A DNA stretch of 64,000 nucleotides from Yamagishiella unicocca (taxonomy: Eukaryota > Chlorophyta > Chlorophyceae > Chlamydomonadales > Volvocaceae). The notes under the pieces were generated by a model. It saw only the letters and a list, made by a program, of their open reading frames with translations, did not search any database and was not told the DNA's origin. The stretch covers positions 248,001 to 312,000 of the forward strand of contig BDSL01000109.1 in the NCBI GenBank assembly GCA_003116995.1, given 5' to 3'. Made by a program: the position numbers and the translations under genes. Positions 1 through 13,100 of the stretch are shown here, one piece after another; the first letter of the stretch is position 1; each line of letters starts with the position of its first letter.

Positions 1-58
1 TCGGGGCTGACCCCCAGGCCCCCAGCGGCGCCGCCTGGGATGGCTGGCGGCCACTCAC

Positions 59-3000
59 CCCCGCCACTCGTTTCTCCACCGCCGCCAGCTGCCTCCGCAA
101 CTGCCCCAGCTCCGGAAGAAGCTCAGCGAGCAGCGACGCCTCGGCGCCGCCCACGCCGCTGGTGTCGGCGGCAACCGCAGCAGCGCCTTCATCCCCGCCG
201 CCTGCTACACCCACCGCAGCTGCGGGAGCCCCCAAATCAGCCACGTGTGACTCCAGGGAGGCCTGCAGCGACGCCACCGTCTGCCGGACGCTTGTCAGCT
301 CGAAGCGCAGCACGTCCTCCACGTGGTTCCGGAGCCGCCGGGCCTTGATCGGCTCCATGACCAGGTAGACAGACTGCCGTGGTTTGTCGTCAGGGGCAGG
401 GCAACGGGGGGTCAAATAACATCCGCGAATCCACGGCCGGTAGCTGGGGCGGGTTCAGCAGGGCGGACGTAGTGACATCGGAGCGCCGGAGAGTGAACTC
501 GGTTCGACGTGAGGCGCTCTTGCGACAGGACGCCGCACGAAGGGCAGCACCGCCCCGGCCGCGCAGCGTACGACCACTTTGTCGTCCAACCCACGCCCCA
601 TGTCCTGAGCCCCAGGGAGCCCCAAGACGGACCCCATACCCCCCCCAGTGCCCGTCGTGCATCGCATCCCGGCACCATGTCTGGCCCTCTAGCCACCGCG
701 CCCAAAGCCCCTGCCGCCGCTCCCGCCCTCATGTCACCCTCTCCCCCCCCCTCACGACCCTAGTCCACTCTAGTCCAGTAGCATGCGCGCGCGTCCAGGT
801 GTCCGAAGCCTATGCACCCAGTACGCTTCCCATGTCGAGTCGACGCTTCTTCTATGTACCACCTTCACCGCCCTCGGTTTGTCGGCCGTGGATTCGCGGA
901 TTCTCTTCTCAAACCCCCCTCGCGACCACCCAGCACCCACCATGAAGGACGCCAGGTGCACCGCCATAAGGCCCGCTGTCCACCACGTGGAGGCCCGCCT
1001 GATCTTGTCGCTCCACAGCGTCTCCGCGCTGTAGCGCTCGCGGATGGCTCGCAGCAGCTGGCCGTGGGCGCCCTCCAGCGCCTCGGCGGCGGCGCCGTAC
1101 GCGGCCTGGGGAAGTGGGTCACAGCGGGGCGGTGCGCGGGAGGGGGGTGAGGAAGAGGAGCGACACGGAGTTGCGTCGGCGGGTGGGCAAGTCCCTGAGC
1201 CGGTTTCGAGTGCGATGCGCGCTTTTCCTGCTCGCCGCCTTCCCCATAGGCGCTACACGCACAGGTGCATCTCGCCACGCCCCCCGCCTTGCCCTTTCTC
1301 CCGGCCAGCCACGCGACGGCCCATTGTAGGCTGCAGTCCCCAACGGTGCAACCGTTGAAAGTTACCGGTAGCAACATTGGCGCGGAGGAGAAGCTGTTGC
1401 ACATTGGGGGACCGGGTCTGTACGCCAAGACAGCTGTTGTCCTTTTACTCCAGTGGACAAGCCACCGGCACCCAACAGCCAGCCGAATCACGGGTACCCC
1501 TAGCACCGCCGCCACTCCGGCGAGCGAGGCCTCTGCGGACACCCTCCTCTCATCGCCAGGACCGCCCCTGGAGCGCCCCTGGGGCGCCCCTGGAGCGCCC
1601 CTGGAGCGCACCTTCGCCTGCGCCACGCCGCCCTCAAGCCCGTGCTCGTCCCGGCACAGCTGTGCGAACCGCTCCACGTCAGCTCCGCCCCAGGAGCCCT
1701 TGCGCTGCAGCAAGCCCATCAGCTGCCGCTGCACCTCGCTGCGGAGGGACCGGTGCCGCGGCGCCAGCAGCAGCGAGCAGCGGCGGGGGTCGACACAGGG
1801 AGGGTAGGGCATTGCTGCGTTGGCTCTTGGCTGGCAGGCCCTCCAAGGGGTCAAGGCTGCTTTGGCCGGCTGCCGGCTGCCGCAGTGCCGCGCATGACCA
1901 GGGCTTGCGCAATCGTGAGTGGAGGGCGTTGCGACGTATCACCCGCGGCTTCGCATGGCATACAGGTGGCCCGACACGAGGCGCTAGGGTTGTGATCTAT
2001 CAAGTCGGGGAGAAGCGAGTTTTGTCACATACGTTCCATGCCTTCCTATATCCCATATGCAGGGCGCCGTGCCTAGCGTCGTCCGCGCATTCTGCGGAGT
2101 TGCCGTTAGGATGACATGGCCGCTTCTCATTGAGTCCCGTTCGCGCCCCCGCCCCGCAAACGTCAGCAAGCCACCCACCCAACCATCCAGCCACCCACCC
2201 GTGCTCGGCCACCCGTGCCTCGTACAGCAACTTCCCGGCCCGTAGCTCCTCGCGCGCGCTGGCCAGGCCCTGGTCCGCCTCGTCCACCTGGAGCAGCGGG
2301 GGAGGCAGGAGGCGGCAGGGGGCGGGGAAGAGGTTCTGAGGGACAAGGGGCAGCCGACTAAGGGGGCGGCTGGTTTCGCGGCTGCGGGTCGCCCCGTGGC
2401 CGCTGCCTCGCGTTGCGATGGCGCATCGACGCATGGTCGGTTACCCCTGAATTCGATAACCTGGATGCTGGAGGCACATGCCAGGTTGGGATCGCGCAAG
2501 GATACTGGACCGCCCCTTGATGCCGTCCCATGGGCCACCTTCCATAGTCCCTTCCACGCCCCTTCATGTCCGGAAGGGACTATGGAAGGTGGCCCATGGG
2601 ACGGCATCAAGCGGCTATGGAGCACAACACCCTGCCGCCAGCTGGCCACCGTACGCACTACATCCCGGGTTCCCCAGCAGCCCGCAACCGGCCCTGTTTA
2701 GGCAACCCCAGCGTCCTGACCGCATGCTGCGCCCTGTCTGCCTTGCTGGTACGTCCTTCATACAGCTCTGACAGGCCGCCTCCACACGTGTGCCGGTCGT
2801 CAGTCCCAGTGATCCAGCATGCGCCCACAAACTAGATGTCCGACGACCATGCGCCGACTGTCCTGTCCCGTCGCGTGTTTTATGCAGCCCGTACCCCGCC
2901 CCAATGCACCTTTATCTTTAGCTGCTCGATGACGTTGTAACCCGTCAGCTGGTTCAGCTTAATGCCCAAATCCACGGCGTGCGCCAGCAGGGCGGAGCTG

Positions 3001-3713
3001 GCGCGGTCGAGGGCACTCTGTACGGCAACCCCGCGTACGACCAACAATGACCCTGGCGCCGGCGCCGACGGCGCCGACGGCGTCGACGGCGTCCCGGCCG
3101 CTGGCTGCGACCCCCCCAATTGCGGCGAAGGGGCAGGCGCAGAAGGCGACGACGAGGATGACGTGGCTGCGGCCTCTCCGTAAACCGGTCTGGACGAGGC
3201 AGGGATGGCGCCGCGGCCGGGCCCTTCATAGGGGTGTCCTGGTCGGCCCTCGGAAGGCGACCTGGCCTGGCCGCTAGCGTCACCGCTGGGCGCGCTGTCG
3301 CTAGAGACTCCGCGGTGGTGGGTGCTCCCCTCACCGCCCGAGGACCCGCCACGAGGCGACGTGGAGAAGCCCGCAGAAAGGAAGCCGCGAGGAGCGGGAG
3401 CGGGACGAGGTCGGGGTGCCAGCGCATGGACGCAGCTAGTGAGAGGCGAAAGGAGCAGCGGTAAGGCCTGCAGGGCGTGAGGTACGGGCTGCGACAGCTG
3501 CCCATGCGCGCAGTGTTGGACAGCAACCCTGGTGGTCCATCCGTTTGACGATGATGGCAGCGAGGGTGGTGATGACCCCCCCGTCAGGCTGCGCCATGTG
3601 TTCGCGGTGGCCGAGGAGCTTGAGGCGGCCTCGCCGGTCAGCAGCGCCAAGGCCGGCGGGCGCAGTGTCTGCCGAGAAGCCGCCCCAGCGGCGCGAGAAG
3701 CGTGGTGCGTCAT
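59..3713 (-). CDS. She9/MDM33-like mitochondrial inner-membrane protein (5 exons seen, 3' end off the window)
   Basis: Exons on the minus strand: 2910-3713, 2199-2287, 1612-1738, 941-1105 and 59-373. All have GT-AG borders and phases that join into 500 codons; the last visible donor (53-58) leads off the left edge. Residues 1 to about 230 are rich in Ser, Arg, Pro and Ala, as in a mitochondrial presequence. The conserved part starts at LGIKLNQLTGYNVIEQLK, followed by a charged coiled coil (VDEADQGLASAREEL, then EVQRQLMGLLQRK) and the family signature ERYSAETLWSDKIRRAST. A membrane span follows across the exon 4/5 junction, and exon 5 opens with a loop containing MEPIKARRLR. This order matches fungal She9/Mdm33, an inner-membrane protein affecting mitochondrial shape and fission; the match is from memory. 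The start at 3713 is the first Met of the open exon. The second C-terminal membrane span expected in the family is not in the window. Confidence 0.8.
405..447 (-). repeat. R4 dispersed repeat copy, intron 4 of the MDM33-like gene
   Basis: Contains the reverse complement of the R4 core (TGGATTCGCGGAT next to GGCCG). An opposite-orientation copy lies at 872-918 in the same intron. Confidence 0.6.
872..918 (+). repeat. R4 dispersed repeat copy, beside a 5' splice site of the MDM33-like gene
   Basis: R4 reads GGTTTGTCGGCCGTGGATTC, then GCGGATTCTCTTCTC and a C-run. This copy ends about 22 bp from the donor at 940. Other copies are at 10141-10166, 29640-29690 and 29990-30045. Confidence 0.65.
1561..1611 (+). 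repeat. Short tandem repeat of GGAGCGCCCCT type
   Basis: Imperfect units of CCTGGAGCGCC/CCTGGGGCGCC lie at the donor end of intron 3 of the MDM33-like gene. The intron repeat stays open in frame with the exon, so the exon end was placed at 1612 by donor and phase. Confidence 0.5.
2516..2611. repeat. Perfect 40-bp inverted repeat (hairpin) in an intron
   Basis: Bases 2516-2555 pair without mismatch with 2572-2611 around a 16-base loop (2556-2571). The stem contains CCATGGG and CACCTTCCATAG. It lies inside intron 1 of the MDM33-like gene (2288-2909). It could be a foldback element or a hairpin small-RNA precursor; no flanking target-site duplication was identified. Confidence 0.9.
2836..2882 (+). 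repeat. R2 dispersed repeat copy (CCGACGACCATGCGCC leader type)
   Basis: Shares the leader CGACGACCATGCGCC and the segment TGTCCCGTCGCGTGTTTTATGC with copies near 11909, 12518 and 14975. It lies about 27 bp from the exon 1 donor of the MDM33-like gene, antisense to that gene. Confidence 0.6.
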
Positions 3714-4124
3714 CTATACGCGTACGGTATGGTAGCGGCCAGCGCCAAGAGCTCCCTGCTTACGACGCGATGAGCGGCGCTATTCTCACTGTATACCGGT
3801 ACATGGCCCTAAGCAGGACGGGCAAATGGGACGTTTACGTCAAAGTGTTCAGATCGAACTATACGCGCCAAATGTTTATGATTATGTTCGTGATTAGCTC
3901 ATGGATGTGATTGAAAGAGGGTTGTTGGGAAAAAGGAAACCTACCGGTGGATCGCGGCTACCTGTCTTCATTGCCATCGCGATGCATCTGAGTATTATAA
4001 CCACGTTTAGATTATATATGGGGATATTATGTGCATGTGTTTTGCTGAAGCGCTTTTGAGTCAGGCACATGAGGATTGGAAAGTCAACACCTTGACGACG
4101 GGGGCCCCTTAAGAGCAACGGAGG
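3714..4124. promoter_or_regulatory. Divergent intergenic promoter region
   Basis: This 411-bp gap separates the start codons of the minus-strand MDM33-like gene and the plus-strand TWD40-2 gene. It is more AT-rich than the coding flanks (about 3780-4060, including ATTATATATGGGG near 4013). No specific box can be assigned with confidence. Confidence 0.5.
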
Positions 4125-7100
4125 ATGAGCAAAGAGCAGGGTGGTCCATCTCTGCTGCGTTTCCAGCTCTGTCATGCGCTGGATACGTCGAGCGTTGTTC
4201 CGGTGCGTCAGGGGCTCGCGTTCTGGCAGTGATCAGTTTGTGTAATGTGCATTGATACATGGTGGCTAATTAGGTGGGCTTGCCGTAGCGAGGGCCTTGA
4301 CAGCTCGGCTTTCCTACTCCAGCGTGTGATCACCTACACCAATTTCGCCTGGGTGCTGCCTCGCAGGCGCCAGCGAGCACGCTCATCCGTGGACTGTATC
4401 CAAAATGTGTTTGCTTTCATCCGACGAAGCCGCTGATGGCAGTGGTAAGTCCATGCGGTTGGTCTCACAGCAGTTACCCGCACATCCCAACAAAGCGGTG
4501 CGCGGGAGGGTTTCAAGCGCACCTCCCACGTCCACCTGCCAGGTCCTCCTCCTCCTCCTTCCCCTCGCCTCTCCCAACCCTCCTCCCGACACAACACCCG
4601 CCTCTGCTGCTGCCCAGCACTTCCCCACCACGCCCAACACGGTGTTTACCCCCCCCCCCTCCTCCCGTATCTCGCCCCAGCCTGTTGCCCATCCCACTTT
4701 AAACCAAACATCCAGAGAGCAGCGTTGAGCCGCCACGCTGCAACCCCCGCTCTGGCTTACCCTTTACCACGACCCATCAGCCGTCCGAGCGCTAGCCTCC
4801 AGCCCCGCCGCTGTCCGGTCCCCGCACCTCCTCCCGCTCCCCCCGCTCCCCCACTCCCCCACTCCCCCTCTCCCCCACCCCCCCACTCCTCCCGGTCCCC
4901 GCACCTCGTCCCGCTCCCCCACTCCCCCGGTCCCTCCCTCCCCCCGACGGACATGCAGGGCGTGTCTGGCTACATGGCGGTGTACGACATGCAGAGCAAC
5001 ACGCGGCTGGGTCGCGTGGACCTCAAGTCGGTGCCCGTGGAGATGGCCTTCGCACCGGACGGCTCCGTCATCATAGTGGTGGTGCAGGTGCGGGCAGGGG
5101 TGGCAACGAACCGCTCCCCCCCCCGGGCTGGTGCACCAACTACATTTCCCCAGTCGAGTTACCGGTTCTTTACGTGTAACCCCTCGGGCTGGTGGTGCGG
5201 CAGCGGCAACCCCCCGAGCTGCTGCTGATGTTTTACGTGTGTGCTGGGGACTGCTGGTGTGCCGCTGAGCCGGCCAGTCCCCAGCACGCCATCGGGTCTT
5301 TGTTCCTGTAACCTTTGAGTGTTCACCGGAGCCTCTCTTCGCAAGAGCCCTGTGGAGATCCAAAGCGTCAGCGGCCGTGTGGGGCCGGGCCAAGCTGCCC
5401 AAGCTGGACGCACCGGACCCGCCAGCCGCGCGGGTCCCGGGATGCGGGCTGTGTTGGGCGCTGGAGGGGGGGGGGCGGGGGAGAAGGTGCGGCAAACACA
5501 CCACGAGGATCGCTGCGGGAGGGGGCGGGGGAGAAGGTGCGGCAAACACACCACGATGGTCACTGCGGGAGGGGCGTCTGTGGGCTGACCGCACCCCGGC
5601 CACCTCGTACCACCACCCGCCTTCCTCCACACCTGCCGTACGCCTGCCGTACAGGATTGGATTATCTACTCGGTGAGCACGTCCAGCTGGAAGGCCCGCC
5701 AGGTGGTGCCCAGGAGGACCAAGATGGACAAGCCGCTTGAGAACTGCTTGCTGGCGGTGGCGCCGGTGGGTTGGAGGAGGAGTGTGTGTGGGGGGGGTTT
5801 AGGGTTTTAGGGAAGGAACATCAAGGGTAAAAACGGTACTAACTGTGGCTGGATAGAAGATTTGAGTGCGCGTGGGTTTGGGTGGGTTGGGAGTAAACCC
5901 CGGTGGCGGAACTGATTGGTGGGGGTCAGGTCTTGGATCACGGTGGTCATGGACCAAAACATCGACAGGTGGGGTGAGCACGAGGAGCAGTGGGACGAGC
6001 AGCGGGCCAAGCAGCGGCACTCCCCCTCGTCGAGACGTCTGCCCCGAGTGGCCAGCTGACGGGTCGCACCCCCCCCCCCAGTTCATCACAGGAAATGTAA
6101 ATACACATTCCTTGCCCACCTCGCCCCCCCCCGCCGGCCCCCCCGTAACCGGTCCTCATGCCATCCACGCCCCCCCCCACACACACGCCCCTTTCCAGAA
6201 GTACGCGTCTCCACACCTATCCCTCTCCTCCCCACCCACACACCAGCAAGCGTGCATCTCGAAACGTCTTTCCTAAACAGTTGTTTCTCGCATCCACGGG
6301 TCTTCCTCGACCGGCCCCCCACACACGCCGCGCGGGTCCCGTCGTGTAAACGGGTTTGTATGCCATCTTTGTATGCCATCTTTGTATGCCATCCCCCCCC
6401 CCACACACACCCTCCTCCGCGCCCCCTCATGCCCCGGCACCGCCCCGCAGGGCCACAACCCCTTCATTTACTTTTGCCGCTACGCGAAATCCGCCGTCCG
6501 CCTAGCCACGCTGCCCACTCGTGCCGGCGGGGTACCCGCCGACGGCGCTGGCGGCGGCGGCTCCGCCGCCGCCACGTCTGGCGGCAGCGGCCGCGGCGGC
6601 GGCGGGTGGGGCCAGCGTGTCAAGCTGGACGGGCAGAGGTCGGTCCTGAGTCTGGCGTGCCACCATGTCGACGCGCAGCTGCTGGTGCTCACTGATGACG
6701 GGAAGCTGAGGGGGTACGCCATCGCAGGCAGCGGCGGGGAGCTGCTCACCCCGCTGTATGCGATCAAGGTGGGTGGGTTCGAGGAAGACCCGTGGATGCC
6801 CGGAAGAACCGTGGGTGGGTGGGTGAGGGGGGTGGGCATCAAAATCCGGTTACACGACATGCGGTCAAGGTGGGTGGGTGAGGGGGGTGAGGGGGGTTTC
6901 GAGGGAGATCTCTGGATGCGAGAAAAAACCGTTTCCAGGACAGACGTTTTTGAGATGCATGCTGGAGAACTGGGTTGAGGAGACGAGAGACGGGGTGGGG
7001 GGGAGGGGGACGGAAGGGCGGGGTCGAGGCGGCCAGGTGGGGGGAGTTTAGGATGTGGGTTTTGTAGTAAACCGGAGCAGGGGACGGGAGGAGCGACGGG

Positions 7101-10100
7101 AGGAGGTGGCGGGAGGAGGGGAGGGGAGGAAGCGACGTTAGAGGAGGGGGACGGGAGGAGGGGGCGGGAGGACGCGACGGTAGAGGAGGGGTGGGATAAT
7201 TGGGGGAGGTGGGCGCCAGCGGCTGGGGGCCTCCGCGGCGGTGAGGTACAGAGACGAACGGGTATTGGTTGTGTGGGTTGTGTGGGGTGATCGGGCTACG
7301 AGGCGTGCCTGCAGCAATCACCCGATAGAAACCCCTGCCTCCCTCCCTGCCCTGCCTCCCTCCCTGCCCTGCCCTGCCTCCCCGCCATCGCGTCGGCCTT
7401 GCGGTGCCTCAACAGATGCAGGAACGGGCCTACACAACGATGTCGGAGGGCGTATCGCTTGACGATATGGTGCCGCCCATCCCTGGAGTGATGAGCTGCG
7501 TGCCGCACCCGGTACCCGGGGCCGCCATCATACTGCAGGTGGGGGCGGAACCACCTGGCCTGCTGGCCGGATAGCTGCCTGCCTGGCTGGCTAGCTGGCA
7601 GGAGGGGGAAGGGCGGAGCTGGCTAGATGGTCGGTGCGCGGGCCGGAGGAGCCCCCTCTCACCTCCCTTGCTCACCTCCCCCCACCTCCCGGGTTGTTCT
7701 CCACGCCCACACCTCCAGGGTTATTCTGTTTACACCCCCCCACCTCCCGGTTGCACAACAGGGCTCCCGCTCTGGCACGGTGTGTGTGCTGGAAGCGCTG
7801 GGTCGCTCGGCACCTGTCCCGTTATCACAAGGCAGAATCCCCGGCCACAACTCCACCGTCGGTATGGGCATTTGCAGGGTGAGTGGGCCGCACTGGGGGC
7901 CGAAGGGGGGCCCCCCCTGGTCGTAAATACACACACACACAACACACGCACACACGCACACAGGACCCTTTCGGACGACGGACCGATGGTCGGAGAGTAG
8001 GCTGGCGTTGCTTGGTTCCTTGGTTTCCCAATATGAGACGTTACATTGATCGTGGCGGTATGGCTAGTTGGCCCACTCGTCACTAGGCTGGAGGATGGCG
8101 CAGCGGCCGAGCCGAGGGGCGGGCGCAGTGAGGCCAGGAAGGGCGGCGAGTCGCTGCGGTGGTAACCCAAACCCATCTCTCAAACCCCCCCCAACCTCCC
8201 CAACCTCCCCAACCCCTCCCCCCAAAACCCCCAAAACCCCAAAACCCCAAAACCCCTCCCCCCCGCCATGGCCCACCCCCGCTGCAGGCTACCGGCACCG
8301 TGCTGGCCTTCGGGCTGAACGAGTACGGCAGGCTGCGCTGCACCTCCTGGCGGCTGTCGTACAGGCAGGGGGCCACGGGGGTGGCGCTGCGGTACACACG
8401 GGTCGAGCCGCAGGTGGGAGGTGGTTGGGTTTTTGTGGGTTTTTTTGCTGGGGGTTGGGATGGGGGGGGGGGGCGCGCAGGACCGCGGAGAGTCAGCGGG
8501 AGCGTGCGTGGGTTGGCGCGGCCAAAAACAATTGTTCTCCGCTAGTAATCATCTTCTCCCTCCTCTTCCTCTTCCTCCTCCCCCTCCTCCTCCTCCTCCG
8601 CTTCCTCCCCTGATATGTCCGCGGGTGTGCACACGCTACCGCCGCCCAGGACATCACCCCGCTGCTGGACACCGGTCGGAGGACCAAAGCCGCACTGGCC
8701 AACGCCATGGCGGCGGGGGCGCTGGCGGCAGGCAACGGATACGCCAACACCCACGGCGTCGGGGGGACGGTCAGCGGCGCCGCTGGGGCGGCTGCTGGCG
8801 CTGCGGTCGCCGCTGCCTCGTCCGTTTGTCACAGCTTGTGGGGCATCACCCCCGCCTGGGCCCATGATGCACCCAGCAGCTGCCTGATGGGTGGGTGGCT
8901 GGGTGGGGTGCCTGATGGGTGGGTGGGGGGGTTGGCTGGCTGGTTAGACGGATGGCTGGCTGGCTGGTTAGACGGATGGCTGGCTGGCTGGATGGATGGA
9001 TGGATGGATGGATGGCTGGCTGGTTAGACGGATGGCTGGCTGGCTGGCTGGCTGGCTGGATGGCTGGCTGGCTGGTTAGACGGATGGCTGGCTGGTTAGA
9101 TGGCTGGATGGATGGATGGGCTCCAGGGGCGGACTCTTTTGCGCGGATTCCAGGGTTGGTGGACATCAATCGTCGCGGCCGCCTCCGCAGTGCCGCAGTC
9201 TGCAGTGCCGCCCTTCACCCTAGTCCCTACTTTTCGCCCGACCCGCCCACCCCAGTCCACCCATCCCTGTTTGCCCACCCCAGCCCACCCACCCCAACCC
9301 ACCCAACCCAACCCAACGCCCAGTCGCGTTACCGGTTCTTTTATTGTAACCCCAACCCACCCCAACCCACCCCAACCCACCCGACCCCCCAGACTCGCAG
9401 CTGGGTTCCGGAGTGGGTCGCGTGATGGTGCACCCCAGCCTGGGTGTGGTGGCGGTGGCCCTCGACCCCCCCCGGGCGGCGCAGCTCAACCGGGAGGTCA
9501 TGTTCGCGGGGCGAGGGGGGCTGAGCGTGGGGGAGGCGGCGCAGGCCAGGTAAGCGGGGTTACAGGAAATTTTATCAAAGGACCGGTAACTCGACATGGG
9601 AAGTGTAGCGGGGGGTGTGGGGGGGGCGAGTAGGGACGGAAGGGTAGGGGGAGATGGGTAGGGGAGGGAGGTTGCATAAAAGGACCGGTAACTCGACATG
9701 GGAGGTGTAGCGGGTGCACGGTCTTCGGACACCTGGACGCGCGCGCAGGCTACTGGGCCGGGGGGGGGGAGAGGGTGGTGGCGGATACTGCGGAAACCGC
9801 CCTAGTTAGCAGCGGTCGCTTAGAAGGCTCGTACTTGAGACGTGAGGAAGATCTACAGGGGCAAGGGAGCCGGGGCTGGGGCACGAGTGAATGGGATGGC
9901 CCCCCACCGCCGCTCCGTCGTCTTGCTGCCATCATACCAGGCCACCGAGAGCTGGGCCTTATGCTGCACTGCAGCCTAGGCCCTGTCCCCCGACTCCGCC
10001 ATGTTCCCTCCCAACACCCTCTCCTCCCCAACACCCCCTCCTCCCCAACACCCCCTCCTCCCAAACACCCCCTCCTCCCAAACACCCCCTCCTCCCAAAC

Positions 10101-13100
10101 ACCCCCTCCTCCCAAACACCCCCTCCTCCCAAACACCCCCTTCGCGGATTTTTCTTCTCAAACCCCCTCCTCCCCAACACCCCCTCCTCCCCAACACCCC
10201 CTCCTCCCCAACACCCCCTCCTCCCCAACACCCCCTCCTCCCCAACACCCCCTCCTCCCCAACACCCCCTCCTCCCAAACACCCCCTCCTCCCAAACACC
10301 CCTCCTCCCAAACGCACACACACACAGGCGCACAGCTACCCTCCTCCTGCTGATGATCAACAACCTGGAGGCGCACGCCGGGGGCTGGCGGGGGGCCCGC
10401 ACCGCCCCCCAACACACGGGGCTGGCGACGTGGATGCCGCAGCCGGCGGCGCTGGCGGCGGCCGACCCCGCCGACGTGGACTCGGCTGCTGCTGCTGCTG
10501 CAGATCCTCCCGCTCGGGAGGGCGGCGACGGCGCGCTGGTGCTGCCCCCGCACGTGTACTACCTGGCTGGCAACCGGTGGGTGAACCACCCGCAGGGGGG
10601 AGGAGGTGTGTGTGTGTGTGTTTGTGTGTGTGTGTTTTCCCCCCGGGGCCGTGCTTCCTCGTCTGCCTCTATCCCTCCCCCCAACCCCTGTTGGCGACCT
10701 AACAAAGCAAACCTGCCACACACTCGCCCCCAGGCTCATGAAGTACTCGCTGGTGACGCGGCTCGCCGGGACCGTCGTACAACTACCAACCGACGCCCCC
10801 GACGGCGAACCCCGCGCGCCCCGCCAGCTGCACCACAGCTCCCGGCGTGGCGCCTGGCTGGTGTTCTTCGAGTCGGGGCTGGGGGGCGGCACGGGCGGCG
10901 GCGCGGGCCCCCTGGAGCGCTTCACGTGGACGCTGGTGAACGCGGCGTCGTTCGGCGTGGAGGGCGGGGCGGGGATGGTGTCATGGATCCGTCCAGGTGG
11001 GTTCGAGGTGGGTTCGAGGGAAACCCGTGGATGTCCGAAGAAACCGTTTAAAACAGAAGTTTTGAGATGCATGCTGGAGAACTGGGTGGGGGATACGAAA
11101 GCCGAAGGTCGTAATATGACCTTTGGCGGCTAAGCTATATCGGCTACGGCGAGACGAAAGGGAGCGAGGTGGGGGGGCGGGGATGGTTTCATGGACCCGT
11201 CCAGGTGGGGGGCGGGGCAGGGCCAAGGTCCAGGGAGGGGAGGGCGAGGAAACCCAAAAGGGGGAATGAGAGGAAACCCATGGGTCGGCACTGAATAGGA
11301 GAACCCGTGAGGTAACGTTTGGTACACACGTTTCGAGCTGCATGCTGGCCAAGGGCAGCTACCCAGCCTTAACGGAAAGACCGCCGAAGCACTCTCCTCT
11401 AAGGAGAGGGGCGTGAGGGGTCGCAGCCCCCTCCTGCTCGACCCAGAATCTGCTCCATCGTATTCCTTTGTAGTTAGGGGATTACGACGGCAGCTTCTCT
11501 GTGTATGTGTGGTGTGTCTCCGCACCCGCCGCGCCTCCCAGCGTCCTAACACCCGACATGTGCACCACCACCTAACTGCGCCACGCACGCTCCGCGACCG
11601 AACCCTCACCCCACCCCTCTCACCGCACCCCTCTCACCCCACCCCTCTCACCGCACCCCTCTCACCGCACCCCTCTCACCCCACCCCTCCCTCTCACCGC
11701 ACCCCTCTCACCCCATCCCACGTCGAGTAATCGGGTCCCTTTCTTGTGTGGTCTTTTTGCAACCCCTCCCAAGGGGGGCTCAACGCCGGTTCAACACCGG
11801 CCTCCAACCAGGCTTCCGCGGGGTGTCTCTCTTCCTCACATGGCCAGCACAACTGTCCACGCTACCCCTCCCTCCACACACACACACACACACACAAAAT
11901 CGGTATCCGACGACCATGCGCCAACTATCCCTGTCGTGTAAACTGTTTCATGCCACCCCCGCCTAGGTCGGGTAAGTGGTCCTTTTCTGTAACCCCCCCT
12001 CTCCTATCCATGTCGCGAAACCGGTTTTTATGCCACCCCCCTCTCAGCCCCCCCCCAACCCCCCCACCGGTTCTTTACTTGTAACCCCCCCCCTCAGGCA
12101 AGAGCGGCTGCTTCCTGGGTCCCGACGACGCGCACTTCTGCGTCATGGCGGCCAGCGGCAAGCTGCTTGAGGTGTACGACACCGCCGCCACCAGCGGCGC
12201 CACCGCCGGGTCGCCGCTGCTGACGCTGACGCTGGAGGGCGGCACGCTGCTGCAGGGGCTGGGCTCGCTGGTGTTCGCCGGGCCGCCCATGACCAACGTA
12301 CGGCATTGGCTCGGGCTGCGAGGACTGGGGGGGGGCGGGCGGGGAGGCGCAGTACGGTGCCCGTGGGAACCGCGTGTGTGTTTTTAAACCCTGTTATGGC
12401 GGTGGGGGGAGGGAGGGAGGAAGGATGCTGGGGGCTGCCGACCAGACGCCCTGCGATCCATCTCACCGCCTAGCCCGGCCCCCGCCCCCTGGGAAACCTC
12501 CCCCCTCCCCCTGCCCCCCCATGCGCCAACTATCCTGTCCCGTAGCTAAAAACGGGTGTTACTAACCCCCCTCCCCCGCTCCCCCTCTTGGCCCTGGGTC
12601 CCGCACTGACCCCGCAGGCTCCAGTGCCCGACGCCCAAGCGCCCCCCGAGGCGCCCGCCCACGACGCTCGCCGCTTCCGCGGGTCGGGCGTGGTGCTGTG
12701 GCAGTCCGGAGATATGGCGCTCAACATGACCACGCTGCCGGCCCTCACCCGGGTGCCGCTGGTGGGTGGGGGCAGCAAGGGGGGGAGGGCAGGGATTTAG
12801 GATTTTACGGTTTTACGGCGGGGGGTTGAGGAAGATTCGTGGATGCGAAGGGGGGTTACAATAATAGACCCGGATGCGAGAGGGGGGGTGGCAGGGAAAG
12901 GGGAGGGCTGAGGTCGCAGCTGACTAGCTGGCGCTGCTGGTGCAGCCGGGGGTTAGTTGAGGGCTGGGTTTGTCGTGGAGATGCCGATGTGAAGGGCGGC
13001 GTGACTGGAGGGGCCGCGAGGGAGGATCTGGAGGATCAGTTGCCGGGTTCTGCACTCGCAACCCCCGTCAGCCACGCAGTGGCGCACTAGCTGGCGCTGC

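Noticed and set aside
865..1854. 329-codon minus open frame
   Set aside because: Only parts are exons of the MDM33-like gene (1612-1738, and another frame at 941-1105); the rest is intron read-through.
10007..10310. Regular array resembling CRISPR
   Set aside because: Units are contiguous 17-bp repeats without spacers, in a eukaryotic intron; no cas genes.
9891..11051. 386-codon open frame across the 17-bp minisatellite
   Set aside because: The repeat keeps the frame open; only the part from 10328 on matches TWD40-2.
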